A stretch of 52,116 nucleotides of DNA from JBGSKY01 sp041740995 (GTDB taxonomy: Bacteria; Planctomycetota; Planctomycetia; Pirellulales; Pirellulaceae): positions 1 through 52,116 of the forward strand of contig JBGSKY010000170.1 in the NCBI GenBank assembly GCA_041740995.1, given 5' to 3'. This document shows positions 24,042 to 33,001 of the stretch, piece by piece; position 1 is the first letter of the stretch; every line of letters begins with the position of its first letter. The notes under the pieces are model-generated. The model was not told where the DNA came from, made no database searches, and saw nothing but the letters and a program-made list of their open reading frames with translations. A program made the position numbers and the translations under genes.

Positions 24042-24576
24042 ATCTTAGAATTGATTGCAGCGCAGCCAAAATCTCAGTTGGCTCGCTCATCCGACCGTCT
24101 CCCGTCCGCCGACAGCTCAACCAGCCGCTGTTCGGACCGACAAATTGGACACCGTCGCTACGAAGCTGTTCGACGTTTCTTTGCACTGCCGCTTTTCGCC
24201 ACATTACGTCACTCATTGCTGGGGCAATCAAAACCGGCGCGTCCATGCAAAGATAGAGCGTTGATAACAAATCGTCAGAAAGTCCCTGAGCACACGAGGC
24301 AATCACTCGGGCCGTGGCAGGCGCGATGACTAACGCGTCAGCCTTAAGCGGCAACTCGATATGAGCGCCCAATGGAAATCGCGAGTCGTATATGTCGAGC
24401 ACTGGCTCGCAGTTGCAAAGTGCGGCAAAAGTCGACTTGCCGATGAAGTTCAGCGCCGCTGAACTCATCACAACATCGACATGGTGTCCGTCTTGAATCA
24501 GCGAACTGACCAAGCTAGCTGATTTGAAAGCCGCGATTCCACCGCTGACGGCTACGATGATTCGACGATTGCTCAT
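24040..24576 (-). CDS. coaC: CoaC-type flavoprotein (phosphopantothenoylcysteine decarboxylase domain)
   Basis: 178 residues, one flavodoxin-like domain equal to the N-terminal half of CoaBC (Dfp). The FMN-binding start is IIVAVSGGIAAFKSASLVS. The catalytic His is in AHIELPLKADALVIAPATAR, and QGLSDDLLSTLYL follows. The clamp region reads GPNSGWLSCRRTGDGRM with its Cys. The family motif PxMNxxMW reads PAMSDVMW, so the usually invariant Asn is Ser. The CoaB synthetase half is absent and would be coded elsewhere. It is downstream of gmk-rpoZ, where coaBC is often found, which favours a role in coenzyme A synthesis. Because of the Asn change a different decarboxylase or flavin role is possible. 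Confidence 0.82.
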   Translation of the reverse strand: MSNRRIIVAVSGGIAAFKSASLVSSLIQDGHHVDVVMSSAALNFIGKSTFAALCNCEPVLDIYDSRFPLGAHIELPLKADALVIAPATARVIASCAQGLSDDLLSTLYLCMDAPVLIAPAMSDVMWRKAAVQRNVEQLRSDGVQFVGPNSGWLSCRRTGDGRMSEPTEILAALQSILR

Positions 24577-24672
24577 GACAGATTTAGTCCGTCATCTCGT
24601 ACCGGCACAATATAATATCGTGTGCGGTATGAAGCGGATGAAGATTTAGGATTAAGCGTAGGCAAAAAGAAC

Positions 24673-24933
24673 TTAGAGATCGATGTCCATGTCCAATAAA
24701 TCGCCAAGGTCTTGGCTGGCACCGCTCATCTTCACTTCGTTCGAAGCGTTCAAATAGATCTTGTCTTGCAAGATTTCCTGAACGGCGATTTCCATTTTGT
24801 CTTCCGTGTGGATCTCGACCAACGGGCGGCTGCCGCGGTTCAACTGAACCAAGCGTTTTTGAATCAGCGTCGACAATTTGAAGCGTCCGCCAACCTTGTT
24901 GACGATTTCTTCTTCTTTTAATTCTTCAAGCAT
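24673..24933 (-). CDS. rpoZ: RNA polymerase omega subunit
   Basis: 86 residues starting MLEELKEEEIVNKVGGRFKL, with the conserved block LIQKRLVQLNRGSRPLVEIH. Omega helps assemble and stabilise the beta' subunit. The frame is open further upstream (to 25053) but that part is the antisense of gmk codons in another phase. The ATG at 24931-24933 has GGAG nine bases before it and overlaps the end of gmk by 8 bases, so translation is coupled. The acidic tail DLGDLLDMDIDL is longer in acidic residues than in E. coli. Confidence 0.93.
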   Translation of the reverse strand: MLEELKEEEIVNKVGGRFKLSTLIQKRLVQLNRGSRPLVEIHTEDKMEIAVQEILQDKIYLNASNEVKMSGASQDLGDLLDMDIDL

Positions 24934-25519
24934 AAGCGTGATCTCCGTTGTACTGCAAAAGCAGTTTACATAACTCTTGAACTGCATCATCGACATTTCG
25001 ATTGATGACTTCGTGACGATACAGATGGCGCTGTTGCATCTCTTGAGCGGCAACTTCTAGTCGACGAGCAAGTGACTCGGGGGTCTCGGTCCCGCGTTTT
25101 TGCAGTCGTTTTTGTAGCTCGGCAACTGAACCGGGATGAACAAACACGGAAACCGCGTCCGGGTAGGACTGCAGCACAGTTTTTTCACCCTCGACATCAA
25201 TCTCCAAGATTACCCACTTCCCGCGTTTCCATCCAGAGCTAACCACGTCCCGGAGCGATCCGTACCAGTGCCCGCGACCGAAAACTTCCTTCGATTCGAG
25301 AAACTCGCCGTTGGCAAGTCGCTGCTGAAACTCATCGTGGGTTAAGAAATGATAATCACGGCCATCAATTTCGCCAGTTCGCGGCGGACGAGTCGTGGCC
25401 GAAATGCTCAGCTCTAGCGGTAACGAGCAATCTCGCAAAACACGACGGACCAGCGTCGATTTGCCTGCCCCTGAGGGACCGGAAATGATGACCAGCGGGT
25501 GGATTTCGGAACTTTTCAT
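24926..25519 (-). CDS. gmk: Guanylate kinase
   Basis: Phosphorylates GMP to GDP with ATP. 197 residues, normal length. P-loop in LVIISGPSGAGKSTLVRRVL near residue 9, then SISATTRPPRTGEIDGRDYHF, with the GMP-binding arginine and tyrosines, and FGRGHWYGSLRDV. The adenine-side RKRGTETPESLARRL segment is present as KRGTETPESLARRL. Its start overlaps the yicC stop by 4 bases and its end overlaps rpoZ, a tight operon. Family and context agree. Confidence 0.96.
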   Translation of the reverse strand: MKSSEIHPLVIISGPSGAGKSTLVRRVLRDCSLPLELSISATTRPPRTGEIDGRDYHFLTHDEFQQRLANGEFLESKEVFGRGHWYGSLRDVVSSGWKRGKWVILEIDVEGEKTVLQSYPDAVSVFVHPGSVAELQKRLQKRGTETPESLARRLEVAAQEMQQRHLYRHEVINRNVDDAVQELCKLLLQYNGDHAYA

Positions 25520-26406
25520 TCGACGTTCTGCACCATTTCGCGTAGTTGCTCGATGAGCGTTTTCATCTCAATCACACTGGCGGCTATATTCGAATCATAC
25601 GACTTAGAACCGATCGTGTTGGTTTCGCGATGCATTTCCTGAATCAGAAACTCCAACTTTCGTCCCGGAGATTCCGAAGCGGCTAACAATTCGGCCATTT
25701 GAGCGATATGGCTCTCGAAACGAATTACTTCTTCACAAATATCCGACTTGTCAGCGAAAAGTGTTACCTCGCGGATAACGTCCGACGGGTCGAATTCAAT
25801 CCCAAGCCGTTCTTGAGCTGCTCGCAATTTGGTTTCCAGCCGCGTTTCGTATTCTTTTACCGATGAACCGGCGTGTTGGCGAATGGTCGCTAATTCGCCC
25901 CGGAAAGCGTTGAGCGCCGACTCGAATTGCTGCGCCATTGCGGCCCCTTCGCGAACCCGCATCGCTTGCAAGTCAGCAATCGCGGCCAGCAAGCATTCTC
26001 GGACAGGCTCAAATTCTTGGCCATCGTTCGACTTTTCGTCGCCATCGCTGTCCGTGCTCGACTGCAACACGCCAGGCAGGAGAAAAAAGTCACCGACCGG
26101 TTGCAGCCATTTGGATTGACCAATCGCTTGGTTAGCTTGTTTCAGATAATTCGTCAGGACTTCGACGTTGATGCTAGCCGGCGTCGAAGTCGTTAAACCA
26201 GGGGTGGCAATGTTGATCGAGATACTGCCACGGCGCAAGTGAAGCCTAACAATCGACTCAATTTCAGCTTCGAAACCCGCAACAGAATCGGCCAATCGCG
26301 AGCTGACTTTGAGGAATCGATTGTTAATCGAACGAATTTCGACGGCTACGCTGGCAGACCGAAATCGGGCAGTCGCTTGGCCTTGTCCAGTCATACTGAC
26401 TAACAC
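25516..26406 (-). CDS. yicC: YicC-family endoribonuclease-like protein
   Basis: 296 residues beginning MLVSMTGQGQATARF, the family start, followed by EIRSINNRFLKVSSRL and a YicC N-terminal domain. The C-terminal DUF1732 part contains EVTLFADKSDICEEVIRFESH and the ending GRKLEFLIQEMHRETNTIGSKS. The family acts on RNA in E. coli and other bacteria and is usually next to gmk, as here (4-base overlap). A central insertion (about residues 105-120, SSTDSDGDEKSNDGQE) is charged and probably a loop. Start at 26406; secG ends 5 bases upstream. Confidence 0.93.
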   Translation of the reverse strand: MLVSMTGQGQATARFRSASVAVEIRSINNRFLKVSSRLADSVAGFEAEIESIVRLHLRRGSISINIATPGLTTSTPASINVEVLTNYLKQANQAIGQSKWLQPVGDFFLLPGVLQSSTDSDGDEKSNDGQEFEPVRECLLAAIADLQAMRVREGAAMAQQFESALNAFRGELATIRQHAGSSVKEYETRLETKLRAAQERLGIEFDPSDVIREVTLFADKSDICEEVIRFESHIAQMAELLAASESPGRKLEFLIQEMHRETNTIGSKSYDSNIAASVIEMKTLIEQLREMVQNVE

Positions 26407-26411
26407 AAAAG

Positions 26412-27074
26412 CTACTTTTCGGTGGTTGGGCTGGTAACTTCGTCGCCGTTATTGCTGGCCGGAGTTTCTGGCGAAACGCTGGTCTCAGTGCTGGCCGGCT
26501 CGGATGTTAGCGGCAAATCGGTTGCATCTGAGGCTTCGATTTCGCCTGTTCCGGACGCTGGTTGTGCCGCCTCTGGAGCAGGAGCGTCAGCCGCCGCACC
26601 TTCGGTCTGAGGCTTTGCCCCGGCAGCCTGCATCAGTTGATTGAGGTCCAAAACTGGATTCCCGTCAGCGTCCAATGGAATTCCGCCTGGAAAGGCTGAG
26701 CTGTCTCCCATGGCCGAGTCGCCCTCGCCGATCGGACCCATTGACGAGTCGCTGGAGCTGCTGGTTGCACGCATTCCACCCTCGGCGCCTGATAATGCTG
26801 AACCTGCTTCGGGTTCGTTAAAACGATAGACGCAGACGGCAGCCAAAAAAATCCAAATGCCAGCCGTCACAATGGTAATCCGCGTGAAAATGTCGCCGGC
26901 CTTGGTCCCGAACGCACTTTGTCCTCCTGGACCACCCAACGCTCCGGTCAATCCACCGCCGCGTCCCTGCTGCAGCAAAATCAGCAAGATCAGAAAAGTG
27001 GAGATAATAAATAGCGTCGTACCGAAGAAATATTGTTCAATGGCCGCGACTGGAAGCAGGTAGCTGATGGACAC
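26412..27074 (-). CDS. secG: Preprotein translocase subunit SecG with long acidic tail
   Basis: Small membrane partner of SecYE. From the likely GTG start at 27074, which follows GGGTGGAG, 220 residues. The first helix is EQYFFGTTLFIISTFLILLI, followed by the hallmark LLQQGRGGGLTGALGGPGGQ. The second helix is ITIVTAGIWIFLAAVCVYRF. The remaining 130 residues are Ala/Ser/Pro/Glu-rich and disordered, much longer than the E. coli protein (110 residues in total). Similar tails occur in other planctomycetes as far as I recall. The frame is open to an ATG at 27188, but that stretch has no hydrophobic or family features, and the GTG spacing is only 3 bases, so the start is uncertain. It heads the secG-yicC-gmk-rpoZ run. 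Confidence 0.86.
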   Translation of the reverse strand: MSISYLLPVAAIEQYFFGTTLFIISTFLILLILLQQGRGGGLTGALGGPGGQSAFGTKAGDIFTRITIVTAGIWIFLAAVCVYRFNEPEAGSALSGAEGGMRATSSSSDSSMGPIGEGDSAMGDSSAFPGGIPLDADGNPVLDLNQLMQAAGAKPQTEGAAADAPAPEAAQPASGTGEIEASDATDLPLTSEPASTETSVSPETPASNNGDEVTSPTTEK

Positions 27075-27437
27075 AAGCTCCACCCTTATCAATTTCGAGG
27101 GATATTCGCCTACCTCGCAGCCAACAGACTGCGGGTTGTTTAATATGGAGCGGCGTATTTTATCGATCTGCTGACGACATGGGAACACGAAACCAAGTCT
27201 TTGGACCTTTATTTCCGACCCGGCCTTTCCCCGCAGGCTGATCGTGACGCCTCTTCAGGTTTTGCTCCGAAATAAAATCCCATTTGCAGAGGTTTGACCG
27301 CCTGTCAGCCGGGACCTATTTAACCTTGTGAACACGGGTCATTGAAAATCAGTTGACCAAGCCTTCAACCAATTGTTGCGTCGAAAACCACCAACGACTG
27401 CTTCACCGACTTATATTCGAACCGGAAAACGACATCG

Positions 27438-28832
27438 ATGTTGCTGCGAAAGTCACGATCGCCTGCCGACTACACTGCCGCTCTGGACACTGCTGTGTGG
27501 ATTGTCCAGTTACGTTGGTTTGCAATTGTCGGCCAATGCGCGGCGATTTCGGTCACTGCTTGGCTGTTTCAAATTCCGCTGCCTTTAGGCTGGCTCGGGG
27601 CCGCCGTCTCGATCACCGTCATCACCAATATCGCGTTGATGGTCTATTTGTTTTTGCAACGACGCCAGGATACGGACGATTGGAAATCACAATTGAATCC
27701 ACTGGGCGATTCTGAAATTTCGTCAGAGGTTCCTTCGGCAGATACTGCACGTGCGGTTACGAAAATCGCAATGCTGGAAAATCTATTGGGCAGTTCGCTG
27801 CTGGTTGATGTTGTAACCTTGACGGCGATGCTTTACCTGACCGGTGGAATTGCTAATCCATTTTCGTGTTTTTATTTTGCCAACATCGCGATCTGCGGAT
27901 TGATATTGGCACCGCGATGGACTTGGGCGGTCTCCGGGCTGAGCGTGCTTGGCATTGCGTTCTTGTTAGTCGATTCGCGTGAGCTGATGTTCGTGGGCTT
28001 TGCCGAAGAAGCCGAATTACCATTTTGGTCAATCCGCAAGCAGGGCAACTTCGTCGCCTTGAGTGCTTGTTGCATTGTCGTAACTTACTTCATCAACGTG
28101 TTGATGGCCGAATTGCGCAACCGCGAATTGCGTTTGGCAAATGCGGAAACGCAGCGGACACGTTCTCAACGATTGGAAGCAATGGCAACGCTCGCTGCTG
28201 GCGCCGGTCATGAACTGGCCTCGCCACTTTCGACGATTGCTGTCGTTGCCAAAGAGCTCTCTCGGAAGCTTGATAAGCCGGATGTCCCCAAGAACATTAC
28301 TCGCGATGTTGATTTAATTCGGTCCGAACTAGACCGCTGCCGCGATGTGCTTTCGCGGATGAAGAGTGGCGCCGGGGAAGCATCAGCAGAAGGCTTCCGA
28401 GAAGTCGCGCCCGAGCAACTGGCCAAAGCGATCATCGAACCGCTCCGTCAACCCGAACGGATCGAGTATAAATCGACAGCAGCTCAAAAAAATCCGATCG
28501 CCCGTCTGCCGTTGCAAGCGCTTTCGCAAGCGATCCGAAATTTAGTACAGAATGCCTTGGACGCTTCGCCGCCGGACGCAAAGGTCCTACTTCAATTCGA
28601 AATCAACCCCTTGCAGTGGACGATTCTGGTTTCCGACAACGGAACTGGCATGGATCCTGAAACGGTCGATCGAATTGGTCAGCCATTTTTTACAACCAAG
28701 TCAGTTGGTCAGGGAATGGGCTTAGGAGTCTTCCTGACACGCAACGTCGTGCGCGGCTTGGGCGGTCAAATGCACTTTGAAAGCCGCATTGAATTGGGGA
28801 CGACGGTGAGAGTCGAAATCCCAATGCGATAG
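27438..28832 (+). CDS. regB: RegB/PrrB-type membrane sensor histidine kinase
   Basis: 464 residues. The N-terminal 230 residues hold about six membrane segments, such as WFAIVGQCAAISVTAWLFQI, ALMVYLFLQ and FVALSACCIVVTYFINVLMA. A short coiled stretch leads to the phosphorylation site GAGHELASPLSTIAVVAKEL, with the His near residue 257. ATP-binding boxes follow: NLVQNALDAS (N), DNGTGMDPETVDRIGQPFF (G1/F) and GQGMGLGVFLTRNVVRGLGG (G2). RegB-type kinases sense the redox state of the quinone pool. The partner regulator RegA/PrrA is not next to it in this window. It is divergent from secG with a 363-base gap containing no gene. The specific signal is inferred from family membership. Confidence 0.85.
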   Translation: MLLRKSRSPADYTAALDTAVWIVQLRWFAIVGQCAAISVTAWLFQIPLPLGWLGAAVSITVITNIALMVYLFLQRRQDTDDWKSQLNPLGDSEISSEVPSADTARAVTKIAMLENLLGSSLLVDVVTLTAMLYLTGGIANPFSCFYFANIAICGLILAPRWTWAVSGLSVLGIAFLLVDSRELMFVGFAEEAELPFWSIRKQGNFVALSACCIVVTYFINVLMAELRNRELRLANAETQRTRSQRLEAMATLAAGAGHELASPLSTIAVVAKELSRKLDKPDVPKNITRDVDLIRSELDRCRDVLSRMKSGAGEASAEGFREVAPEQLAKAIIEPLRQPERIEYKSTAAQKNPIARLPLQALSQAIRNLVQNALDASPPDAKVLLQFEINPLQWTILVSDNGTGMDPETVDRIGQPFFTTKSVGQGMGLGVFLTRNVVRGLGGQMHFESRIELGTTVRVEIPMR

Positions 28833-29202
28833 GCTAACTGATCGCCCAGAGAATTTGAAGCTTTAGAAGTAGGGTAAGCTTCCAGTCTGTCAAAAAGGAA
28901 CATAACAGGCCTAAAACCTTTCGCACGGATTGCATCGCTGTGCTTCGACAGCCGCAAAGGGGCTGGCACGAAATAATTTATCGATTTGCCGTGCACGTCA
29001 ATCTGAAGCTGAGCACGATTGGCTATTGACCTAAATCTGCATCTGGACCCCCGTGAGATTTTCTCATGGGAGAATTAGCTTTGTGATCTAACACCGCAAG
29101 GCCGCACCGAAAGCCCCCAACGGGCTCATCCCGTTTGGTGAATCCGTTTGCTTTTGATCTGCTATTAAATCGCGAAACACGGACGTTAATTCAGGGCAAT
29201 TC
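28833..29202. other. Gene-free stretch, 370 bases
   Basis: Lies between the convergent kinase and LEPR-XLL genes. The right part has the terminator-like hairpin at 29116-29138. Nothing else recognised; no reading frame looks coding. Confidence 0.55.
29116..29138. terminator. Hairpin between convergent genes
   Basis: CCCAACGGG-ctcat-CCCGTTTGG pairs 8 of 9. No long T run follows on either strand, so efficiency is uncertain. Confidence 0.45.
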
Positions 29203-32200
29203 CTAAATAAACCATTCTTGCGTCAACGCGGCGTCGATTCGAGTGGCTTGCAGCAATGACAATGTTTCAAGCTTGCCAGTCGATTCTGCGTCATCGCTTT
29301 GCGATTGGCCGAGAACTTTTTTCGGCTCGTCCAGTTTTGCAACGACCGCCGCAGCGACTACTGGCTTGACGGTTGGCGTCATCGGGTTGTTCACGGCAAT
29401 TGCAACATCGAGTGCGTTGACTCTCCCATCACTATTGAGGTCATAAGGCGAATTGAAGACTGGCGGACCAAAGCCTGTCACGTTTTGGTTGACTTCTTCT
29501 GGCGTCACATTAACCGCTTTCAAAATCGGCGGCGCAGCAATGCTGGGCGATGTCGGCGAAACCGTGGCGATCACAGCAAGTTTCGAAAGTAGACGTTGTA
29601 TCGGCTTGGATTCTACGCCTTTGGGCAAAACTGGTCCGATAAACAGCGGCACACTGTTCGCAGGTGGGGTAAACAGTTGTAGCGAAGTAAAACCCGTCGC
29701 ATTGTTAACCGCGATGCCTGCGTCGACAGCTCCGACCGCACCGTTACGATCGAAATCATAACGGTTTGTGACATTGGCTGGACCACCAAAGCCTGTTGGA
29801 TTATTGGTTACCCCAGCGATGTCACCTGAGTTAACCGCTGTGCTGCCGACCGCATTGCCGGTCTCGCCGACTTGGTTGCCAAAGTAAAATGTGTCAGCGC
29901 TCGCTGTACCCGTCGTTAGGGAGCCGAGCAACCGAACTCGCAACCATCGATTTCTGATCGTGTTATCGGTGAATGTAATAGTCACTCGATCTGAACCGCC
30001 AGCACCGGCACCTATCCGCCGAATGATGCCGCTCGCCGTTGCAACGGTGGTGAATCCCGGATTTGTCGCCGCATCACCAAGCCTAAATTCAAAATCGCTT
30101 GCCGTCGGATTGCCAGCCAGTCCGGTCACGTCGATCATGATGCCATTAATTCCACGGCTGTAGCTGGTGTAGTGAGCGAAAGTTGCAAGCGTTCCGCCAG
30201 TCAATGCTGACTTGTTCGTCGCAATCGCAGCATCATCAGCGGCGTTAATCGCGGTGTTATTGCTATCGAAAGTTGAGTTGTTGTAAAAAATGAAACGGCT
30301 GGAAATCGCGACGGCCGTCGGGTTGGCAATGGCTTCGATATTTGACCAGGTTACCGTGGCGTGAGAAGACGAAGTAAAGGTTCCCGATCCGTTACCGTTA
30401 TTGGTCAGTACGCCGCCGACAACGCCGGTCAAGTTGAATGTCAAGCTGTCGCCGACACCACCGTTTGGAAAGTTCGGTGTGCTGCCGTCAATCGTGATTG
30501 GAACACCAATTTGCGGCGCGACCAAGATTGAATCGTTTCCGCCGCCGAGCTGAACAAGAATTGACGAAACGGCCGATGCATCAAAGAAACTAACAAACGC
30601 AGGATTGCCTAACGAATCGCCGTTTGCCCCTGTTCCGCCAATGTCATCGCCGATATCGACCGAAACGCGAATTTGTGAACCGACGCGAGTGATCTCTACA
30701 TTGTCGACGCTGTCGTTGATGCCACCGCGAATAAGAATCTGACCAGTTGACTGATTGAGCGACGAATAGACCGTGCCGAATGTCTGAGGCAACGTCACTG
30801 TGTAGCCGTAAGCGTCCTTGAAGATCAGCGCGAGAACATCGTTGACCAGCGTCCGCTGACCGAAGGAATAAACTGCGTTGCCCGGGTCATCGCCCCCAAC
30901 CAACTGTCGTGCTCCTCGGAAAGCGCTATTGAACGAGACCGGCTGATTAGTGCCTGATCCAGGAGGTCCAGCGGTGTGAATTGCAGAGTTGAAATCTTGA
31001 CCGCCACCGCCACCGTTATTGCTAGTCATCAAGTGAGTGATGCTGGGACCATCAAACACGCGATATGTGCCAATGCCTCCGCCTTCGCTGAAGTCTTGAA
31101 TACCAGTAGTGTTGATTGTCCCATTGAGCGGATTGTTATTCAAACGACCCGGCGAGCTGAATAATCCTAACGAGTGCGTAATCTCAGCGTTGACCAGTGT
31201 GAAAAGGTCAGAAAGGCCGGCAGCGGGACTTCCAGATTGGGCTGATCCAGTAAACGCCCCTCGGGCAGTCGAGCCAAGGAACTCGGAAAAATCTAGTGGC
31301 GTCGGATCAAGAAAGAAACCGCCACCATCACCCAATCCGTCACCATTGGTGTCGTTTCCACGGCTGACGGTTACTACGCCGGAGGTGGGAAAGCCTTGCG
31401 CATTAAAACCTCCACCGGCCGACGCGCCAAATCCAGTTCCGCTAGCGGCCATCGAGACGGTGATACTGACTTGTTGTGCAGTGTTTTGTCCAGAGCCGTT
31501 TAAGTTGACGATGACTCGCTCCCAGGACTCAATGACTGCGTCGACGACACCTCGAGCAAGGCCAGCGTTAACGCCAAAGGTGCTGTCAAAACGATCGGAG
31601 ACTTGGCCGCGGTTGGCCCAAACGATTCGTCTGGGGCCAAGCTGTATGGCGTAGTCTTCGACTTCGCCGTTTGGTGCTGCCCCGGTCGTTGTCAAATTGC
31701 TCTGAGTGCTCAATCGAAATCGACCGAAAGACGGGCCATTGTTAATGCCCACTGGAACGGTGAAATTGAGCGTATTGATCCCCGCACTTAGAGCCACATT
31801 AGTAAAGACCTGTTCGCCCGCATCGTTCCAGTCACCATCGCGATTCCAATCGATCCAACCACTGAACAAACCGCCTCCAACCGAAGCGCGAACAGTCGCC
31901 GTCGCCGCAGAATTGGCTTGAAGGACGCTCAGCGTTACCCCGTCCTCGTCCGCTCCATCCCCATCAGCGGCCGCCGAGTGAACGCCGTCCAATTCCGTAT
32001 CGATCAGATTGCCAAGAAACAGGTTGTTAGCGGTGTGACGTGGCCCGTTTTCCGAAAGCAACGTTGGATAAGGCAGTGGCGCATCCCCAAAGTCGTCGGG
32101 CGCCGGAGCAGGTACATCGCTCAATTGAATCGTGTCGATTCGCCAACCGGTATTGGCCACGCTTGCGTCAGCACCCAACCGCCAACGCAATTGAACATTT

Positions 32201-32952
32201 TGACCGAACGCAGCGGTCGGCAAGTCGACAACGGTTGGAACATAACCGCTTGACGTTCCCGTCCAGCCAGTTCTGCCTTGAAGCGGATTGCTTGTGCCGC
32301 TATTGATTTGGCCAGTGTAAGCACCGCTAACGAAATTGCCCCCTGCGGTAACAACGTCCTGAAAAGCACCGCCGCCGATCGAGATTTCCAGAACACCACC
32401 GTCCCAGCCAGTCTCTAAGTCGTACAAGCTTTGAAATAACAGTCGGCCATTTGCCGCTGAGAGTGCGAATGTCGGCGAGAGTAAAATACTGTCTTGGGTT
32501 GTGGAAGCGTTCACTATAAACGCAGCGTTTGGGCCAGCGTGAGGAGTGCTTGCCGTTGTGACCCAAAGCGCTGTCGAGTTCGGAGAGCTCAGCGCGCTGC
32601 TCGACCAACCGGCAGGCAACGCTGGAGCGGCGACGCCATCAAAATTTTGAAAGTCGGTGACAACGTTAAGGCTTTTCACGACTGCATTCGGAACAACGTT
32701 CGCGCTACTGAGTGCATCCAAAGTCGATTTCGGCAAAGATGTTATGCTCGGAAAGCTCGTTCCGATGGTCTCGGCCTTGTAAGTCGCACCGCTATCAGCC
32801 CCCAGCCCTAGGGCACCAAAGCCGTCTATCGAAAGCAACCTTCGCATCTCTAGTTGCTCGACCGTCAATCGACGTCGGCGTCTTCCCGCTCCCTCACAAA
32901 TCTGTTTTGCTGACCGGTCATGTTTCGTGAAATCCAAACGGGTGGTAGTCAT
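29203..32952 (-). CDS. Large LEPR-XLL surface protein with GEVED, metzincin-like and dockerin-like parts
   Basis: 1249 residues. The N-terminus lacks a classical signal peptide but has the planctomycete export-associated LEPR-XLL-type motif RRRRLTVEQLEMRRLLS at about residues 26-42. Order after that: a beta-rich jelly-roll region (about 100-285), a GEVED domain (about 287-440; DFGDAPLPYPTLL ... NGEVEDYAIQLG), and a metzincin-like region with AEITHSLGL near residue 590. A calcium-site beta region comes next, then two dockerin-type EF-hand segments near the end: YDFDRNGAVGAVDAGIAVNN and YDLNSDGRVNALDVAIAVNN. The protease-type motif lacks its first His, so it is probably inactive. It closes a minus-strand run of exported proteins, 49 bases after the lipoprotein gene. 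Probable role: cell-surface or matrix protein. Confidence 0.85.
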   Translation of the reverse strand: MTTTRLDFTKHDRSAKQICEGAGRRRRRLTVEQLEMRRLLSIDGFGALGLGADSGATYKAETIGTSFPSITSLPKSTLDALSSANVVPNAVVKSLNVVTDFQNFDGVAAPALPAGWSSSALSSPNSTALWVTTASTPHAGPNAAFIVNASTTQDSILLSPTFALSAANGRLLFQSLYDLETGWDGGVLEISIGGGAFQDVVTAGGNFVSGAYTGQINSGTSNPLQGRTGWTGTSSGYVPTVVDLPTAAFGQNVQLRWRLGADASVANTGWRIDTIQLSDVPAPAPDDFGDAPLPYPTLLSENGPRHTANNLFLGNLIDTELDGVHSAAADGDGADEDGVTLSVLQANSAATATVRASVGGGLFSGWIDWNRDGDWNDAGEQVFTNVALSAGINTLNFTVPVGINNGPSFGRFRLSTQSNLTTTGAAPNGEVEDYAIQLGPRRIVWANRGQVSDRFDSTFGVNAGLARGVVDAVIESWERVIVNLNGSGQNTAQQVSITVSMAASGTGFGASAGGGFNAQGFPTSGVVTVSRGNDTNGDGLGDGGGFFLDPTPLDFSEFLGSTARGAFTGSAQSGSPAAGLSDLFTLVNAEITHSLGLFSSPGRLNNNPLNGTINTTGIQDFSEGGGIGTYRVFDGPSITHLMTSNNGGGGGQDFNSAIHTAGPPGSGTNQPVSFNSAFRGARQLVGGDDPGNAVYSFGQRTLVNDVLALIFKDAYGYTVTLPQTFGTVYSSLNQSTGQILIRGGINDSVDNVEITRVGSQIRVSVDIGDDIGGTGANGDSLGNPAFVSFFDASAVSSILVQLGGGNDSILVAPQIGVPITIDGSTPNFPNGGVGDSLTFNLTGVVGGVLTNNGNGSGTFTSSSHATVTWSNIEAIANPTAVAISSRFIFYNNSTFDSNNTAINAADDAAIATNKSALTGGTLATFAHYTSYSRGINGIMIDVTGLAGNPTASDFEFRLGDAATNPGFTTVATASGIIRRIGAGAGGSDRVTITFTDNTIRNRWLRVRLLGSLTTGTASADTFYFGNQVGETGNAVGSTAVNSGDIAGVTNNPTGFGGPANVTNRYDFDRNGAVGAVDAGIAVNNATGFTSLQLFTPPANSVPLFIGPVLPKGVESKPIQRLLSKLAVIATVSPTSPSIAAPPILKAVNVTPEEVNQNVTGFGPPVFNSPYDLNSDGRVNALDVAIAVNNPMTPTVKPVVAAAVVAKLDEPKKVLGQSQSDDAESTGKLETLSLLQATRIDAALTQEWFI

Positions 32953-33001
32953 GACAATGCGATCCTTTTCGAAAACTGGAGAGGTCTAACCGGTCGGCTA
33001 T

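Noticed and set aside
27208..27276. TTTATTTC...GAAATAAA inverted repeat before the kinase
   Set aside because: Only 8 A/T-rich pairs around a 53-base loop; likely chance in a promoter-type stretch.
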